Notes: generated from the letters alone by a model not told the origin. A stretch of DNA of 64,000 nucleotides from Brachionus manjavacas (GCA_019054805.1 JAHQIY010000005.1:4261501-4325500); one strand, 5' to 3'. Counted from the first letter of the stretch, positions 22,501 to 34,569 are shown. Numbers and translations are program-made.

Positions 22501-25202
22501 AAAAATTTAAAAGTTTAAAAATTTAAAAATTTAAAAATTCTAAATTAGCTTACTGTCAAAATGGATCTGTTTTATCTTAATCAAATCGTCAGGATGGATG
22601 AATTTGATGATCGAATTTCTTTCTAATTCTTGGGGCAAGAAGCCTAAAAGCTCGGTTACTCTTTAAAAGGAAACAAAAATTATTTCGCTAAAAAGAACAA
22701 AATTTAACTAACCTATTCTCAACTCGATTAATGTGCAAGTTTATATCATGTTCGGTGATAAAACTCCTTTCGGTGTAATTGTCAATATCTTGGAAATAGG
22801 CAATGGTCGGAAAGGTCATTTTGAAAAGGATACAAGTCTCTGGATTAAATTGTTCTTGATGATGCTTGCTTTGATGAGGATTTTGAATAAAATGCGTTTT
22901 TGATTTTTCGTCAAAATCGCTTATTTTTAACTCAACTTTGTCTGCTTTTAGTTCGACTCGAAACGCTATGTACTCGTTTGATTCATGCATGTACGTAAGA
23001 CGTGGCATTAGATCGTTTGAATTCGGACCATTATTCAAAGAAAATTGAGAGTCTGAACTAGCTTGTTTTGTATTTACATCAGTTTCATTTAAAATGGTCA
23101 ACAATTTGTTTATTTCTTTTCTGTTAAATAAATTTTTAATAAGCTTCAAATAGGAAAAATTTGTGTGAACTGACATTTAAAATTTAGATAAAAAACAAAC
23201 AAAAATAAAAAACTCAAAATTTTTTTTCCAAAGATCCAAATTTGATTTCATAAGTTACTTCAGCTCATGAATTAAATCGCCAAATCCAGCTTTTTTTGAG
23301 TATATTGCAGGGGCTTGATTTAGTTTATTTTTTGGATTATCAGGTGATACAATTTAAAGTAATAATGTTGGAACTGTAGAAACAAAATTTTCGAGTTTTT
23401 TTAAGATCTAAAATTGACAATGCCTGTAATTAAATAATTATGTGATAAATTTTTTTTTTAGTCTTTATTTAAGTGTAACATTATAAAGAAAATTTTAATA
23501 GAACTTTACAAAATTAACTTTTTAATTGATTAAAATGAAATTTTATTTTTTTTTTGTTGAAGATTTTAGATTATGGTAATAAATTAAAATAAATTTTCTT
23601 TAGTCGAATTTTTAAAAGAATTTATCACATTTTTATTAAAAAGCTTTTCTTAGCCTTCCATTTAATAAATGTTTTAAATAAAATATTTTAAATAGAATTT
23701 ATCTAAATTTTATTTGATAAGTAATCGAGAACTTACTTAAATCGAAGAAAAAAAGGCTCGATTTCTATCTCTGAAATGTTTGACCCAGTGTTCTTTTTTT
23801 AGAATAAAATTTAGTTTAAATATTTTTTTATTTTAATTAAATCAGCTCACAATTTTGGTTGTCAATTCACATAATTTGGTCAATAACAAATTGATGTCAT
23901 CTTTATAGAGATAATCGATTGGTCTTCGGCCGATCCATGCTTTGGCACTTTGTCCTAGTAAATTGGTAAGCCGTTCATCGACGTAAACAATTAAACCGGT
24001 TTTTACCAAAATGCTAATGCACATATCTTCATTCTGTTTGAAAAAAAATAATTTAAAAAATTTGAAATTCAATTTAAACGCGTTTTTAAAAAATCGTATT
24101 TATTCTAATCTTTGAGAAAATCAGCCATATTTTACCGCAACAATCAATGCAAAATTTTTATTTACTAAAAAATAAATTTTTATTTATTTAATTATTCAAT
24201 TAGAAAAAAAAGATTTGAACATTTTCTTTCGAGTAAAATAAATTACTAGAAAATGGTCTAGATAAAATTGTTTATAAGAAGAAAAAAGATATTTATATAA
24301 TTGGATAATTAATTAAAATTATTTTTTCTTACCATTTTTTCATTTATTTTACGATGATTAAGATCATCTAAAAAAATGTTTTTGAAAACGTGCCCTCTAA
24401 ATTTTTAAACTCCTATTCAATCTTGCTTTAAAAAAAACAGTATTCCTAAAAATTAGCCAAAAGCTAATCATTGAATTGCAGGTAGAATTTCAATTATAAT
24501 AAGTGCTTCTAATACATGGTTCAAAGTAAATTTCCTCAAATTATCCAAATAAATAAAAATTACATTATAACAAATATTTGCAAAAACTTCTTTGTTTGAC
24601 GATTCTTCAGTGGAAAAGCTTGGCGAAGAGGATTCGCGTGTATTCCTACGACTAGTCTCTAGTTTGGTAGCGGAATCAGAGCCTAAATAAATTAAAATAA
24701 AATATTGATCTCAAAAAATTGTCAATTTACCTTTTGATTTTTGTTTTTTTTTTAATTTTTTGATATATTGAATTGCTTTAAGCATTATGAGATCTACGTC
24801 ATTTTCTTCATTAGAGGGAACATTTATTGAGCTGGAATTTGTGTTTGATTCCAAAGAATTGTTATCTTTTCCTGAATCAGTCACAGATTCTGTATTGTCA
24901 AACTGTATAGACCCCACTTGGCTGTTGATCTGTGACTTAGAGTTTGCTTTTGGTGACATATTCAACAGTGACTTGAGCTCATCAATAAGCTCAACTTTTT
25001 TAACAACAAAATTGTTAGTTTTATCTCTGCGGTTCAGACAAGACGAAGTTGTCGAGGTGCCTATGCCTGAATCCGGATGTTTTGTGTCTCGGCTCATTAC
25101 GGATGAATTAAATGACGTCAATGACTGTAGGTCATCGAATTTGTACAGTGTTCCATCCTCGTTCGAGGATGATATATCTGAGTTGTTTGTTTTTGTTGAC
25201 AT
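16528..25202 (-). CDS. per: Period (PER) circadian clock protein, seven exons
   Basis: Exons: 24731-25202, 24564-24682, 23851-24033, 22713-23143, 22554-22660, 22007-22431 and 16528-19428. All phases agree, giving 1545 residues. PER is the negative-arm PAS protein of the animal circadian clock; it accumulates, is phosphorylated, and represses CLOCK:BMAL/CYCLE. The N-terminus is Ser/Thr-rich (HPDSGIGTSTTSS). PAS-A starts near residue 198 (LIVYVDERLTNLLGQSAKAW). PAS-B spans about 385-495 (VTELLGFLPQELERNSIIKF, then RTNWSWFIHPWKKQIDFIIG, matching the PER W..F.NPW..K..F..G.H signature). The large last exon carries LTKDNLAKHTREQDELYL (about 972-989), like the conserved post-PAS PER block, plus basic clusters near 690-708 that could be an NLS. 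There is no bHLH domain, as expected. The join 24033/23143 is the least certain (acceptor TTTGAAG|CTT). An extra small exon in the 2.6-kb last intron cannot be excluded. Confidence 0.88.
19429..22006 (-). other. last intron of period (2.6 kb), containing transposon debris
   Basis: It is bounded by AAG|GTAAGT and a TCTAAG acceptor. It contains the Tc1/mariner remnant at about 20.1-20.6 kb. The rest is AT-rich, and a small ORF at 20983-21174 has no recognisable motif. Confidence 0.7.
20080..20608 (+). mobile_element. Tc1/mariner-type transposase remnant (dead)
   Basis: In plus-strand frames one can read GKSEPYFYL, then LAVNQHVNLGECID, ENYVFWPD (second catalytic Asp context), KYANMVQNYMLDKNIRYVAK, NPENVP, then in another frame DFWGILKAKVYEGDWKAKNL, KQLENKIRTCLSN and VLQDHAKTVRSWLDH. 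This is the order of the C-terminal half of a Tc1/mariner DDE/D transposase. Several stops and at least two frameshifts are present, and the segment between NPENVP and DFW is damaged. The element is opposite in orientation to period. Terminal repeats were not found. Confidence 0.8.
22432..22553. repeat. short period intron made almost entirely of an AAATTTAAAA-type minisatellite
   Basis: The 122-bp intron between the two PAS-B exons consists of about ten copies of a 9-10 bp unit reading AAAATTTAA, with a few variants. The unit is nearly its own reverse complement. Donor (GTAAGC) and acceptor (TTTAAG) sit at the edges. Confidence 0.75.
23144..23850 (-). other. period intron 3 (exact 3' border uncertain)
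   Basis: Donor ATT|GTGAGC is clear. The acceptor was chosen as TTTGAAG|CTT because it keeps phase 0. The more conventional ATGTCAG acceptor about 32 bases upstream (genomic 23176 side) gives an immediate stop. No other feature was recognised. Confidence 0.5.
24034..24563 (-). other. period intron 2
   Basis: Intron between the SDSATKLETSRR exon and the PAS-A exon. No other feature was seen. Confidence 0.6.
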
Positions 25203-28200
25203 TTTTATGCTCTTCTAAAGCATTCTAGAAAGAATTGTTACTTAAAAATTTTAAATCTAAATTTAACAATTGTCATTTTTACTTCCTAATTGAAAATCAT
25301 TCCCGAAATTGCACTTTAATTTTAATTTTAAGATTGCTTTAAATATTAAAATTGTTAATGAGGATGTGTTCATGAAATGTGATTTAAGAAAAAAAGTGAA
25401 AAAAGTGTGGAGGTCTGCAAATTCATGATTGTATGATTTCAGACCCATTGTTAAATGCTCCAAAGTCGATGACTTTTGGATGGAAAAAAGTAAAGAAAGA
25501 GCAAAAGCAGATATTTACTTGACTAAAAAAATTAATTTATTGAATAAAACAACACATACAAATTTATTGATTAAAATTTTATTATAATTTATTTAGCCAA
25601 AATTTATAAGCAACAAGGCGAACATATGTAGAATAAGAATTTTAGTATAAACTCGGTATGGTGCGCTAGCTTCCAAATTGTTAACTTAGTTTCTCATTTT
25701 ATTCCATTCTAATCATAATAATATTTGGGTCACATTCGTCAAAACGTGATCGAAATTGTGTAATTTTTGTTTTCTCTGAAACATTTTTTTGTTTTCTACT
25801 CAAGGCAACGGAGGTATGGAGATAAAAAAATTGCTGCTTATATTTTTGCATGCAAAATAAGCATGTAAATTTTTAGAAGAATTTTTCTAGATTTTTCTAA
25901 TTAAAAAACTCTGAACTTTGCCACATGAGCAAAATATTTGGAAAATTATGAAAATTTTTCAACTTTTCACATTAAACATGAATTAGAATGGGAAATAAAT
26001 TATCATTCTATGTTAGAATTCTGAGATAAATATCAAAAATTCTGAGAGATTGAAAAATTTCTTGTCATTAATCCTTACTAGAATGTTCAAATCTTTATCT
26101 TTACTGATATTGTCAAAGCTTGTTTTTCTAGAATCAACTAGATTTTTCAAGATTATTTTTGCTATTATCATTTATTTTGTAAGAAACATGTATACGCCAT
26201 AATTACCTGCAATTAACTAAAGTTGAACGTTTTCATGACACAATAATTTTTATATACCAAATTTTAGTGATGATTCAAAAAAGTCTTTTATTTTATTGTT
26301 CAAAAAAAAACTAAACCATAAAAAAATTTACTAAATTTACTTAAAATAAATTGACATTAACATGACACACTTTAAGAATTGGTTGATAATGAAATGGAAA
26401 GAAAACTGCATGGTGTTCCTCAAGACTGACATTAAATAATTCAAATCGATTATTTTGTTATGTAAAAATATTTATTTTACCAGAAAGTATTCTTAGTGAG
26501 CTAAGTTTTGAGTCACATCTTTTTTAATTTCATCATTAATTAAAAAAGTGATTGATCTTGAATAAAATTTATTTTCTGATCATGATGATTTTTTTCATTT
26601 TCCATTAAATAAAATTAAAACCTAGTTAAAAATTCATTCATTTATTTATATTTGTAAAGAAATGCTGTTTTTTCTTCATAATAATTAAAATAAAGTAGAA
26701 AAAAATGTTTAAATATTTTCATTATTTATTTTCATTTGGTAACTAGTTAAAGAAGAAGCAGTAGTACCAAATTGACCCGATTAAAGATTTGTGATAAGTG
26801 CATAATATTTTTAAACATCATCCCCAGTTTTTGTTTGTTAAAATTTTTATTAAATTATTTATTAAGTCTTGGATTACATTTTTTAATTGACACTTTCATT
26901 TTCTAGTTATTTGACCGGGATTTAAGTTCTTTAAAATAGCAGTTGATCCAACATTTCCAAGTTTTCTAAAGATAAAGATGGTGAAAAGGTCTTGAAATCC
27001 CGATTTTTTCTGATTTTCAAGATTTTTTTCATTTATCTTGATATTAAAACTAAATTATTTTTCAATTTATTCAAAAAAGAGAATAAAACATCTGATTTTT
27101 TTATTTTAAATTTAAAATAAATTTTTAAGTTTGTTTAAATAATTTTTATCTTATTTTCTACTTATCTTCGCTTAAATGACAATTGACGTTTACATAAAAA
27201 ATTGATCTTTCCTTTACTCTGAATGTCTTGGATTTAAGGAAAGATCAATAAACAATAATAGAAGAAGTGTTTAGTTGATTTTTATAAGTTTATAAATTTG
27301 AACCTGTCGAAATGATTGTTCTTAAATTAGAAAAAGACTATTTACAAGAGAACTGTACATCCTATTATTATTCAATTATTTATTAATATATTTTATAAAT
27401 TATGTATTTTATAAATTTTAAATTCAGCTCCTTAAGAATACAAATAACCCTATTTAATTACATGAATGAACATTATTAATTAAGTAAAAAATAAAAGTAA
27501 ATTTTTTATTTGATTAATTTTATTTTTTTAGTTAGAAATGAAAAAATAATTGTCAAAAATTTTAAAATTTTTTGAAAAATTTCAAAATATTTTATGTAAA
27601 TTTATTTTAGATCAATTAAATAATTTAAATACTGATATTTATTAATTATTTCAGAATTAGATGGAACTGAATTTAATGAAAAAGATTTAACAAAAAAATT
27701 AATTTAAATCGTAATCAGTTATTGCTGAATACATAATTGAAAAAATAAAATAGCTAAGGACTTAATAATGTTTTACCAGAGGTTTTTTTTAATAAATGAG
27801 ATTAAAGAAAACAAATTATTCAATTTGCTTTCGAGCGTTAAAAATAATCAGTCAATAATCATTAATCCAAGGTAGCTTAACGTTTAATGAATACTATTCC
27901 GATTAAAAATTAATTTTTTTTAGAAAAATGCCTTGAATCTATTATTTTCTTGTTTAAAAAGAAATTTAAAAATTAAATGTTAATCGGCTTACAAATCGTC
28001 TGAAAAGACTAAGATTCATACCAAAGAGCCAATTAGGGCTTGGTCAATGTTAAGCTGGTAAATTTTTTTTGCAGATTAAAATTAACTATTAACTAGTTTT
28101 AATTTTTAATGGAAAAAATTAAATTGAAAATTAATGAGAATTTTTAATTTCTGCAAAAAACTGAACTTTAATTCAAAGGTATTTTGAATAAATGATTTAA

Positions 28201-29150
28201 TTTTAATAGAATTCTATAATAAACTAAGAGTTAATGATAAAAATTTAATTTAAAGCTACTATTGATTCTATTTATAAAATTATTTTTTTAAAATGATCTT
28301 ATATCAAAATTTTAAGTTCTCATATAATTTGAAAAGATTTTTTAAAGGAATTAATCATTTTTGAATTATGTAGATTTTGCTTTAAAAACGAATTTTTATT
28401 AATTTATAAAACAAAAACGAAGAAAATTTTTCATAAATTTAAATCTGAAAATGCATAATAAAAGAATGGTCAAAAAGCAAATTCCATTTAAAGATAAAAA
28501 GCAATAAAAAAAAATTGAAAAAATAAAGATAACTCCCTTTCTAAAATAGAATTCATTACGAAAAAAAAATGTAATATATTGGAACTCAATTTTTAAGAGA
28601 TGCGTGCCCAGAAAATATTGCTATAAAAAGAATTATGCATGTCTTGACAAATTTAAAAGATAATTTTTGCCAAATTGAATTGGACAAAACATCCATCATC
28701 CTTTGAACTTTCAAAGATGTTTAGACTTTTTCTATAAGATTCAGAAATTCTCCAAAATTTGCTTTCTTACATCAGTGTTGCTTTTGATACACTGTAGCTC
28801 GATTCCTGAGCCATTGATGGTTGTCGGGTTGTACAACTTGATGTTTATGCACATGCCATAATTTAAGCACCATTTTATTTTTATTAGCATTGGGAATCGA
28901 AAATTATTTTTGTTGATCTTTTTTATTTATAAAGTACACATAAACACCTGAAGATTACACCTCTAAATTCACCGCCATTTCGTTTACCAGTATTTATGAT
29001 TTAGAGTACAAACCTGATAGAATTTTATCCACAAAATCGTTTAATCAAAGAAAAATCTCTTGCTTTCTCTTTATTTTAGATCTGTATAATATAAAATGGA
29101 GAGCTTGTATCCGAGTCCTGACTATGTGGAGATACGCGGTCTCACTTAGA
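25203..29150. other. intergenic region upstream of period
   Basis: AT-rich, without long ORFs. It should contain the period promoter, but no TATA box, E-box or other site can be defended. One coding-like scrap lies at about 28.76-28.87 kb. Confidence 0.45.
28745..28870 (-). pseudogene. short coding-like scrap, unidentified
   Basis: The minus strand reads NIKLYNPTTINGSGIELQCI, then KSNTDVRKQILENF and a stop. The amino-acid mix looks protein-like and unlike the surrounding A/T runs, but no family is recognised and no clear splice sites frame it. It may be an exon fragment or a transposon scrap. Confidence 0.25.
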
Positions 29151-29429
29151 CCTTGCTCAAGACAAAGTTCGGTAATAAGCAAATTTATACCGAAATTATT
29201 TTATCCCGTTTTTTTTTATCTTGAAAATTTTATATCCCGAAAAAATTTTTAATAAAAAAGTATTTAAGATTTGAGCCATAATTGAAACAATAAAAAAAGT
29301 AAATTATTTTAAATTTTTTATTGGAATAAAAAAAGTTAAATTGATTAAAAAAAATTACAATAATAAAAAAAAAATGATTAATAGTTTGGATTATCCTTGT
29401 ATCGGTTTAGGAAGTCCAAATCTTTTTTT

Positions 29430-29850
29430 TTGTTTTCCTCGTCTCTGATTTTTTAGTTAAACGCAATCGAGCTGCATCGCGATCTAATCGTGAAACGCGC
29501 TGTTTGCTAATGCTGTTAACTTGCCAAAAACGACGAGCTTCTTTTTTAAAGTCGAGTCCACTGATCGCTGCCGTTCTTTCACTTATCGCTTTCTCGACAC
29601 GTTCGCATTCTTCTCTTTATGCATCGCACATTTTTGCAATGCTTCATTGTTTTGGATTGACTCAAAATAATGAAACGACGTGTCACTTGAGTCATCTGAG
29701 TGCAATTCACCCATGATTGTTGCTAAATGAATTCGTTCGGCAAGACGATTGTTTCTAGATTGGTAAACGTTGGTTCTGATGTTGCAGTTTCCCGCAAGAG
29801 GCGTGAGAGGTTGAATGAGTGCGGGATGTGTTGTTTTACCTTAAAGAAAG
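29430..29850 (-). pseudogene. decayed ORF inside the inverted-repeat element
   Basis: The minus strand reads NVYQSRNNRLAERIHLATIM, then GELHSDDSSDTSFHYFE, and after one frameshift ERTAAISGLDFKKEARRFWQ and SKQRVSRLDRDAARLR. Higher GC and coherent residues show it was coding. The family is not recognised. It probably belonged to the 5-kb element, interrupted by the LINE inserted at about 29.85 kb. Confidence 0.45.
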
Positions 29851-31600
29851 CGAACTGGCAATTATTTAGCGAGATTTTAAATTCTCAAATAGTTATTTTC
29901 CCTGAAAGTTCCATCACTATAAATCAACTAAATGATAAAATTACAGAAAAAATCATTTCTGCTTCTCATAAAAGCATTCCTTATCTTTCTCAGAAAATCT
30001 ACAAAACCAGTCTTCCCCCCAACATTGTTATTCTGATATAAGAACGCAGGAAAGTAAGAAGAAACTTTCAAAAAACTCGCTGTCAAAAACTCAAGCAAAA
30101 ATATAATCAACTTACATTTGAGTTAAAGGCCTCTTTAAAAAAATTCTGGAATCAAAATTGGTTTAATTTTATCAAGAAGATGGGAAAAAACCCACTTACA
30201 AGTAGACCTTTTTGGAAAAAAATAAATAAATTTAGAACAAAAAAAGGATCAAATTTAATCCCAAATTCGTTTTCAAATGACTAGGAATTCAAAACTAATG
30301 AAGAAAAGGGAAAATGCTTTGGGGAACTCTTATCTTCAATATTTAGTCCTAATTCTGATCTAATAGATACTAAGAAAGATTTCGAAATACCTAAATCTAA
30401 CTCTGAATTTTTTATGATCAGTGTAATTTTAATGATCCAATTTGCTCACATGAATTAATTATGGCTTTAAAAAGATTGAAAAATGAAGCGGCATCAGGAC
30501 CTGACCAAATACATAATTTAATGTTAAAAAACTTACCTAGAAATACATTTATAGAAATCACAGAACTTTTTAATTTATCTCTTAGAGAAGGTAAGATCCC
30601 GAAAGCGTGGAAAACTTCGAACATTAAAATGATTCAAAAAAAGGCCTCTAATTTACAAGATCCTTAAAATTATAGACCAATTAGTATACGAGTTGCTTAG
30701 GAAAGTTACTGGAACGAATAGTTTATTCAAGATTATACAATTTATTGGAACATAATTCACTCCTTATCCAGGAGCAATCTGGATTTAGGAAACACCGGCG
30801 AACATCAGATAATCTTTTCTTTTTAATTCAAAAAATTGTGGAATCATTTAATAGAAAAAAAAGAGTTTGTGGCCTTTTTTTTGAAATTTCTAAAGCCTTC
30901 GATAGGGTTTGGCATGAGGGTTTACTTTTTACATTGATTAAAATGAATCCACCACATTACTTGACTAACTGGATTAGATCCTTTTAAGATAAAAGATAAA
31001 TAAATAAGATAAAAAAATACACCAACGAGCTAGAACAATGGCTAATTAAGTGGAAAATGAAGATGTCAGTTGAAAAGTCGTGGTCAGTAGTCTTCTCTAG
31101 GTACTAAAAAGAGAGTGATAATCTAAACTTAAAAATTTATGGAAATAGAATAAAAAGCCAAAAAGAAATTAAGTTTCTAGGTATTAAATTTGATTCTAAA
31201 TTGAATTTTAATACACTGGTTGACGAAATAAAAGAACGTTGCAATACAAGGCTAAATCTAATTAAGATTCTGTCTAACAAAAAATGGGGTCTTACTCAAA
31301 ACACACTAGAAAATTTTTATAAATTTTTAGTTTGATCAATTTTAGACTATTCTTTTCCTTGCTTGAATTCATTTTCAGAAAATAATACAGCAGTCAGATC
31401 TTTCCTCAGATTAAAATATGATACTCCCTTCAGCATCATGCATCAGGAGACTTTTAATAAACTTAAATTACTTACAGTCTCAAATCGACTTCTTGAGTTG
31501 AGTCAAGTATAGCTTGAGTCAATCTGATCAATTGGACGTCAGTCTGATGGATGAATACAAAGCGGGTTTCGAATCAAGAAATATCGAATACAAAATGTCT
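29850..31600 (+). mobile_element. LINE copy A (Jockey/CR1-type), plus strand, internally deleted
   Basis: In order, with frameshifts and stops: the linker (WQLFSEILNSQIVIFPE, then FWNQNWFNFIKKMGKNPL), RT fingers (ASGPDQIHNLMLKNLPRNTF), QEQSGFRKHRRTSDNLFF, palm motif A (LFFEISKAFDRVWHEGLL), then NWIRSF. From there it jumps to NELEQWLIKWKMKMSVEKSW, skipping the catalytic DD block, and continues with KFLGIKFDSKLNF and the C-terminal SNRLLELSQ. The endonuclease domain is absent. It lies in inverted orientation to copy B. Confidence 0.85.
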
Positions 31601-31667
31601 TCTGACCAAACTCAAAACACTGTTTGTTTTATTCCAAGGACTAAACAACGAAAAAAGTTGACACCCC

Positions 31668-32070
31668 ATCGCATTATTCAACGGTTATCGCTACCGGTGG
31701 AAGGAAAACAATAAAAATTCGACGCGTTACGTTTGCACCGACCCAACTTGTTAAGCGAGTATCACCGTTAAAGATAATGTTGTCGCAAAAACTCGAGGGA
31801 AACATTATCATCAAGAGTTTTCAGAGTCTCATATTTTAATAATTGAGTCCAAACAAAAATTAAAACAAGAAATTTACGAATAAAGTTTGAAAAGTATTGC
31901 TCAACGCTACAATGATTTCGAAACAAAACTGATTCGAAATGGCGTTAACGAACGAGTAATTGCGTGGCGTTGTTACATTCAAGTAAATGTCTTCAACGCT
32001 GCATAAAATCCGATCAAGAAACAACGAAAAAGAGCCAACCAATTTAGCGGATTTTGAGATTACAGGCGAA
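31668..32070 (+). pseudogene. FLYWCH-type zinc finger remnant
   Basis: The frame from 31668 reads IALFNGYRYRWKENNKNSTR, then YVCTDPTC, a stop codon, ASITVKDNVVAKTRGKHYHQ and E. The pattern aromatic-rich strand, C-x(5)-C and a final H-x-H is the FLYWCH zinc-finger layout (here the H-x-H reads HYH). Further downstream SIAQRYNDFETKLIRNGVNE and RVIAWRCYIQ continue the same gene past another stop. At least three stops or frameshifts are present, so it is dead. FLYWCH proteins include Drosophila Mod(mdg4) and many transposon-encoded proteins. Confidence 0.65.
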
Positions 32071-32379
32071 TATACTTTTACTTCAAATAATAAAATTTTT
32101 TTAATTTTTATTTTATTTTATTTTATTTATTTTGTTTTCTGTACAGAGCTAGGGCTCCTTCAGAATAAATTAAAAAAATCAAAATAAAAAAAAAATGAAA
32201 GTTAATAAAATGAGACAAAAAAATCAAAATAAAGTAAATAAGCTAAAAAAAAAAAAAATGAAAGTTTAGAAGACAGATTGTAACATGCAAATGTTTACAT
32301 AGTTCTGGTTTCAGGAAAAAAGGAGGAAATAGTAAGGTAGCAATTACACAATGGAGTTGGATATTCAATATATCTCGAT

Positions 32380-33905
32380 TCGAAACCTTCTTTGTATTCC
32401 TTCACCAGTCTTACAACCAATGGAATAGAATGACTCAGTCCTGTCCCAACATATCTCTCACTCAACTCAAAAAAAAGAATAGTCTAAAATTGATCAAACT
32501 AAAAATTTATAAAAATTTTCTAGTGTTTTTTGAGTAAGACCCCATTTTTTATTTGACAATATCTTAATAATATTTAGCCTTTTATTGCAGCGTTCTCTAA
32601 TTTCGCCTACTAATATATTATAATTTAATTTTGAATCAAATTTAATACCTAGAAACTTAATTTCTTTTTGGCTTTTTATTCTATTTCCATAAATTTTTAA
32701 GTTTAGATTATCACTCTCTTTTTTGTACCTAGATAAGACTACTGACCACGACTTTTCAACTGACATCTTCATTTTCCACTTAATTAGCCATTGTTCTAGC
32801 TCGTTGGTGTATTTATTTATCTTATTTTCAAGATTCCCCTTTTTTGTTGTTAATGACGAATGTAACTCATCATCTGCGAAAAAAAGAGAGTATTCATTAT
32901 TTGTCTTGTTTCTTTTAGGGATATCATTAATATAAATGCTAAATAAAAGAGGACTAATAACTGAGCCTTGAGGAACACCTATTATTAAGCAGTTATTTGA
33001 TATTCATCGCTAAAGTGGTCATTCACATTTACCCTAAATGTCCTTGAGTCTAAGAAGGATCTAATCCAGTTAATTAAGTATTGTAGTGGATTTATTTTTA
33101 TTAATTTATAAATTAAACCTTCGTGCCAAAACCTATCAAAGGCTTCAGAAATATCAAAGAAAAGGGAACAAACTCTTTTATTTCTATTAAATGACTCTAC
33201 AATTTTTTGAATCAAAAAGTAAAGATTATCGGAAGTTCGCCGATGTTTCCTAAATCCTAATTGTTCCTGGATAGGTAATAAATTTTTTTCTAAAAAATTG
33301 TAGAGTCTTGTGTAGATTATACGCTCAAGTAACTTTCCTAGGCAACTTGTTATACTGATTGGTCTGTAGTTTGAAGGATCTTGTGGAGAAGATGCGTTTA
33401 TTTGAATCATAGTTATGTTCGCAGTTTTCCATGATTTTGGAATAATACCACGTCGCAGAGATAGGTTAAAAAGTTTTGAGATTTCTATTAAGGAATTTCT
33501 TGGTAAATTTTTAAGCATTAGATTATGTATTTGGTCAGGCCTGTAGCCGCTTCAGTCTTCAGTCTTTTTAAAGCCAGTATAAGTTCGTTTGGGCAAATAG
33601 GGTCATTGAAATTACACTGATTGTAATTTTTGAGGTATTAAAAATTAAAGCTAATTATTTCATTAACTTTTTCAGTATCTATTAGATCAGAGTTAGGACT
33701 AAATGTTGAAAATAATATATCTCCGAAGCATTTTCCTTTTTCCTTATCAGTTTTTAATTCCTTGTTATTTGAGATCAAATTTGGAATTAATTTTGATCCT
33801 TTCTGTGTTCTAAATTTGTTTATTTTTTTCCAAAAAGGCCTGCTTGAAAGTGGATTTTTCCCCATTTTCTGAATGAAATCAAACCAATTTTGATTCCAGA
33901 ATTTT
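32380..33905 (-). mobile_element. LINE copy B (same family as copy A), minus strand, retains the FADD motif
   Basis: Read on the minus strand: FWNQNWFDFIQKMGKNPLSS, GKCFGDILFSTFSPNSDLID, LKNLPRNSLIEISKLFNLSL, PSNYRPISITSCLGKLLERI, QEQLGFRKHRRTSDNLYFLI, LFFDISEAFDRFWHEGLI, then a frame break, GVPQGSVISPLLFSIYINDI and SLFFADDELHSS (catalytic DD present), NELEQWLIKWKMKMSVEKSW and KFLGIKFDSKLNYN. A deletion after YKFLV joins directly to LELSERYVGTGLSHSIPL. The 5' end is truncated, which is usual for LINE insertions. Copies A and B form a long imperfect inverted repeat around the FLYWCH remnant. Confidence 0.87.
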
Positions 33906-34569
33906 CTTACTGAGATTTTTTATCAATTTATATTTTATATTATTGAGTATTTGTCAAATTATTTGATAATTAATTAATTAGTTCTCATTCTCATATTTTA
34001 TTTAAGGGAAGCGATTTATCATTTATAGGCTAAACTTTTAATCTTAATTTTCGGCATAAATTTTTCTGGCATATATTTCTTAAAAGCAAAATCGGGATAT
34101 ATTTCTTATTTAACAAAACGGGGTATAGTAAATCGGGATAAAATATTTTCAGGATAAATTTGCGGGCAATCTCAAAGTTCGTTTAGGTTAATTTTCTTTA
34201 CTCTCTTTATTTATTTAAAACTTCTCCAATTTAGAGTGGGAGCTTATGAGTATTTTTTTTAATTTAGTTTTTGTAAAGATAACATAAAAAAAAGACTCTA
34301 CCATTAAACTTTTACACTTGATTAAAATTGAAAAATTCAGATTTAATAAAAAAATTAAGTTTCGTTAAACAAAACAAAAAAAATGAGCTTGCCAAAAAAA
34401 AATTGAAAATTTATCGAAAATTTTGACTCTCCGATGTACACGTTTATGCACGCCTAGAACATTTAACCGATTAAAAACACAGCATGATATACAGCACTAA
34501 AAATTTTCTTGGTGATATGTGGATATTATAAGAAATTTTTCCAGTTTTCAATTTTTCCTTTTATTTTCT

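Larger units (their letters stand above)
29179..34163. mobile_element. composite DNA transposon bounded by 30-bp inverted repeats, with a FLYWCH remnant and two LINE insertions
   Basis: The left end GCAAATTTATACCGAAATTA (29179-29208, continuing TTTTATCCCG) matches the reverse complement of 34134-34163 at 27 of 30 positions. Both ends carry further copies of a TATCCCG word inside (for example 29231 and, inverted, 34093 and 34117), as in sub-terminal transposase-binding repeats. Inside are a decayed minus-strand ORF (29400-29850), a plus-strand FLYWCH zinc finger (31668-32070) and two inverted LINE copies. FLYWCH fingers often accompany MULE-type transposases, so a Mutator-like origin is possible. 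No DDE core was recognised, and the exact outer ends and a target duplication could not be fixed. Confidence 0.55.

Noticed and set aside
29090..29175. tRNA-like or Pol III promoter-like GC-richer patch (GAGCTTGTATCCGAGTCC)
   Set aside because: No cloverleaf with paired acceptor and anticodon arms could be drawn, and A/B box matches are poor.
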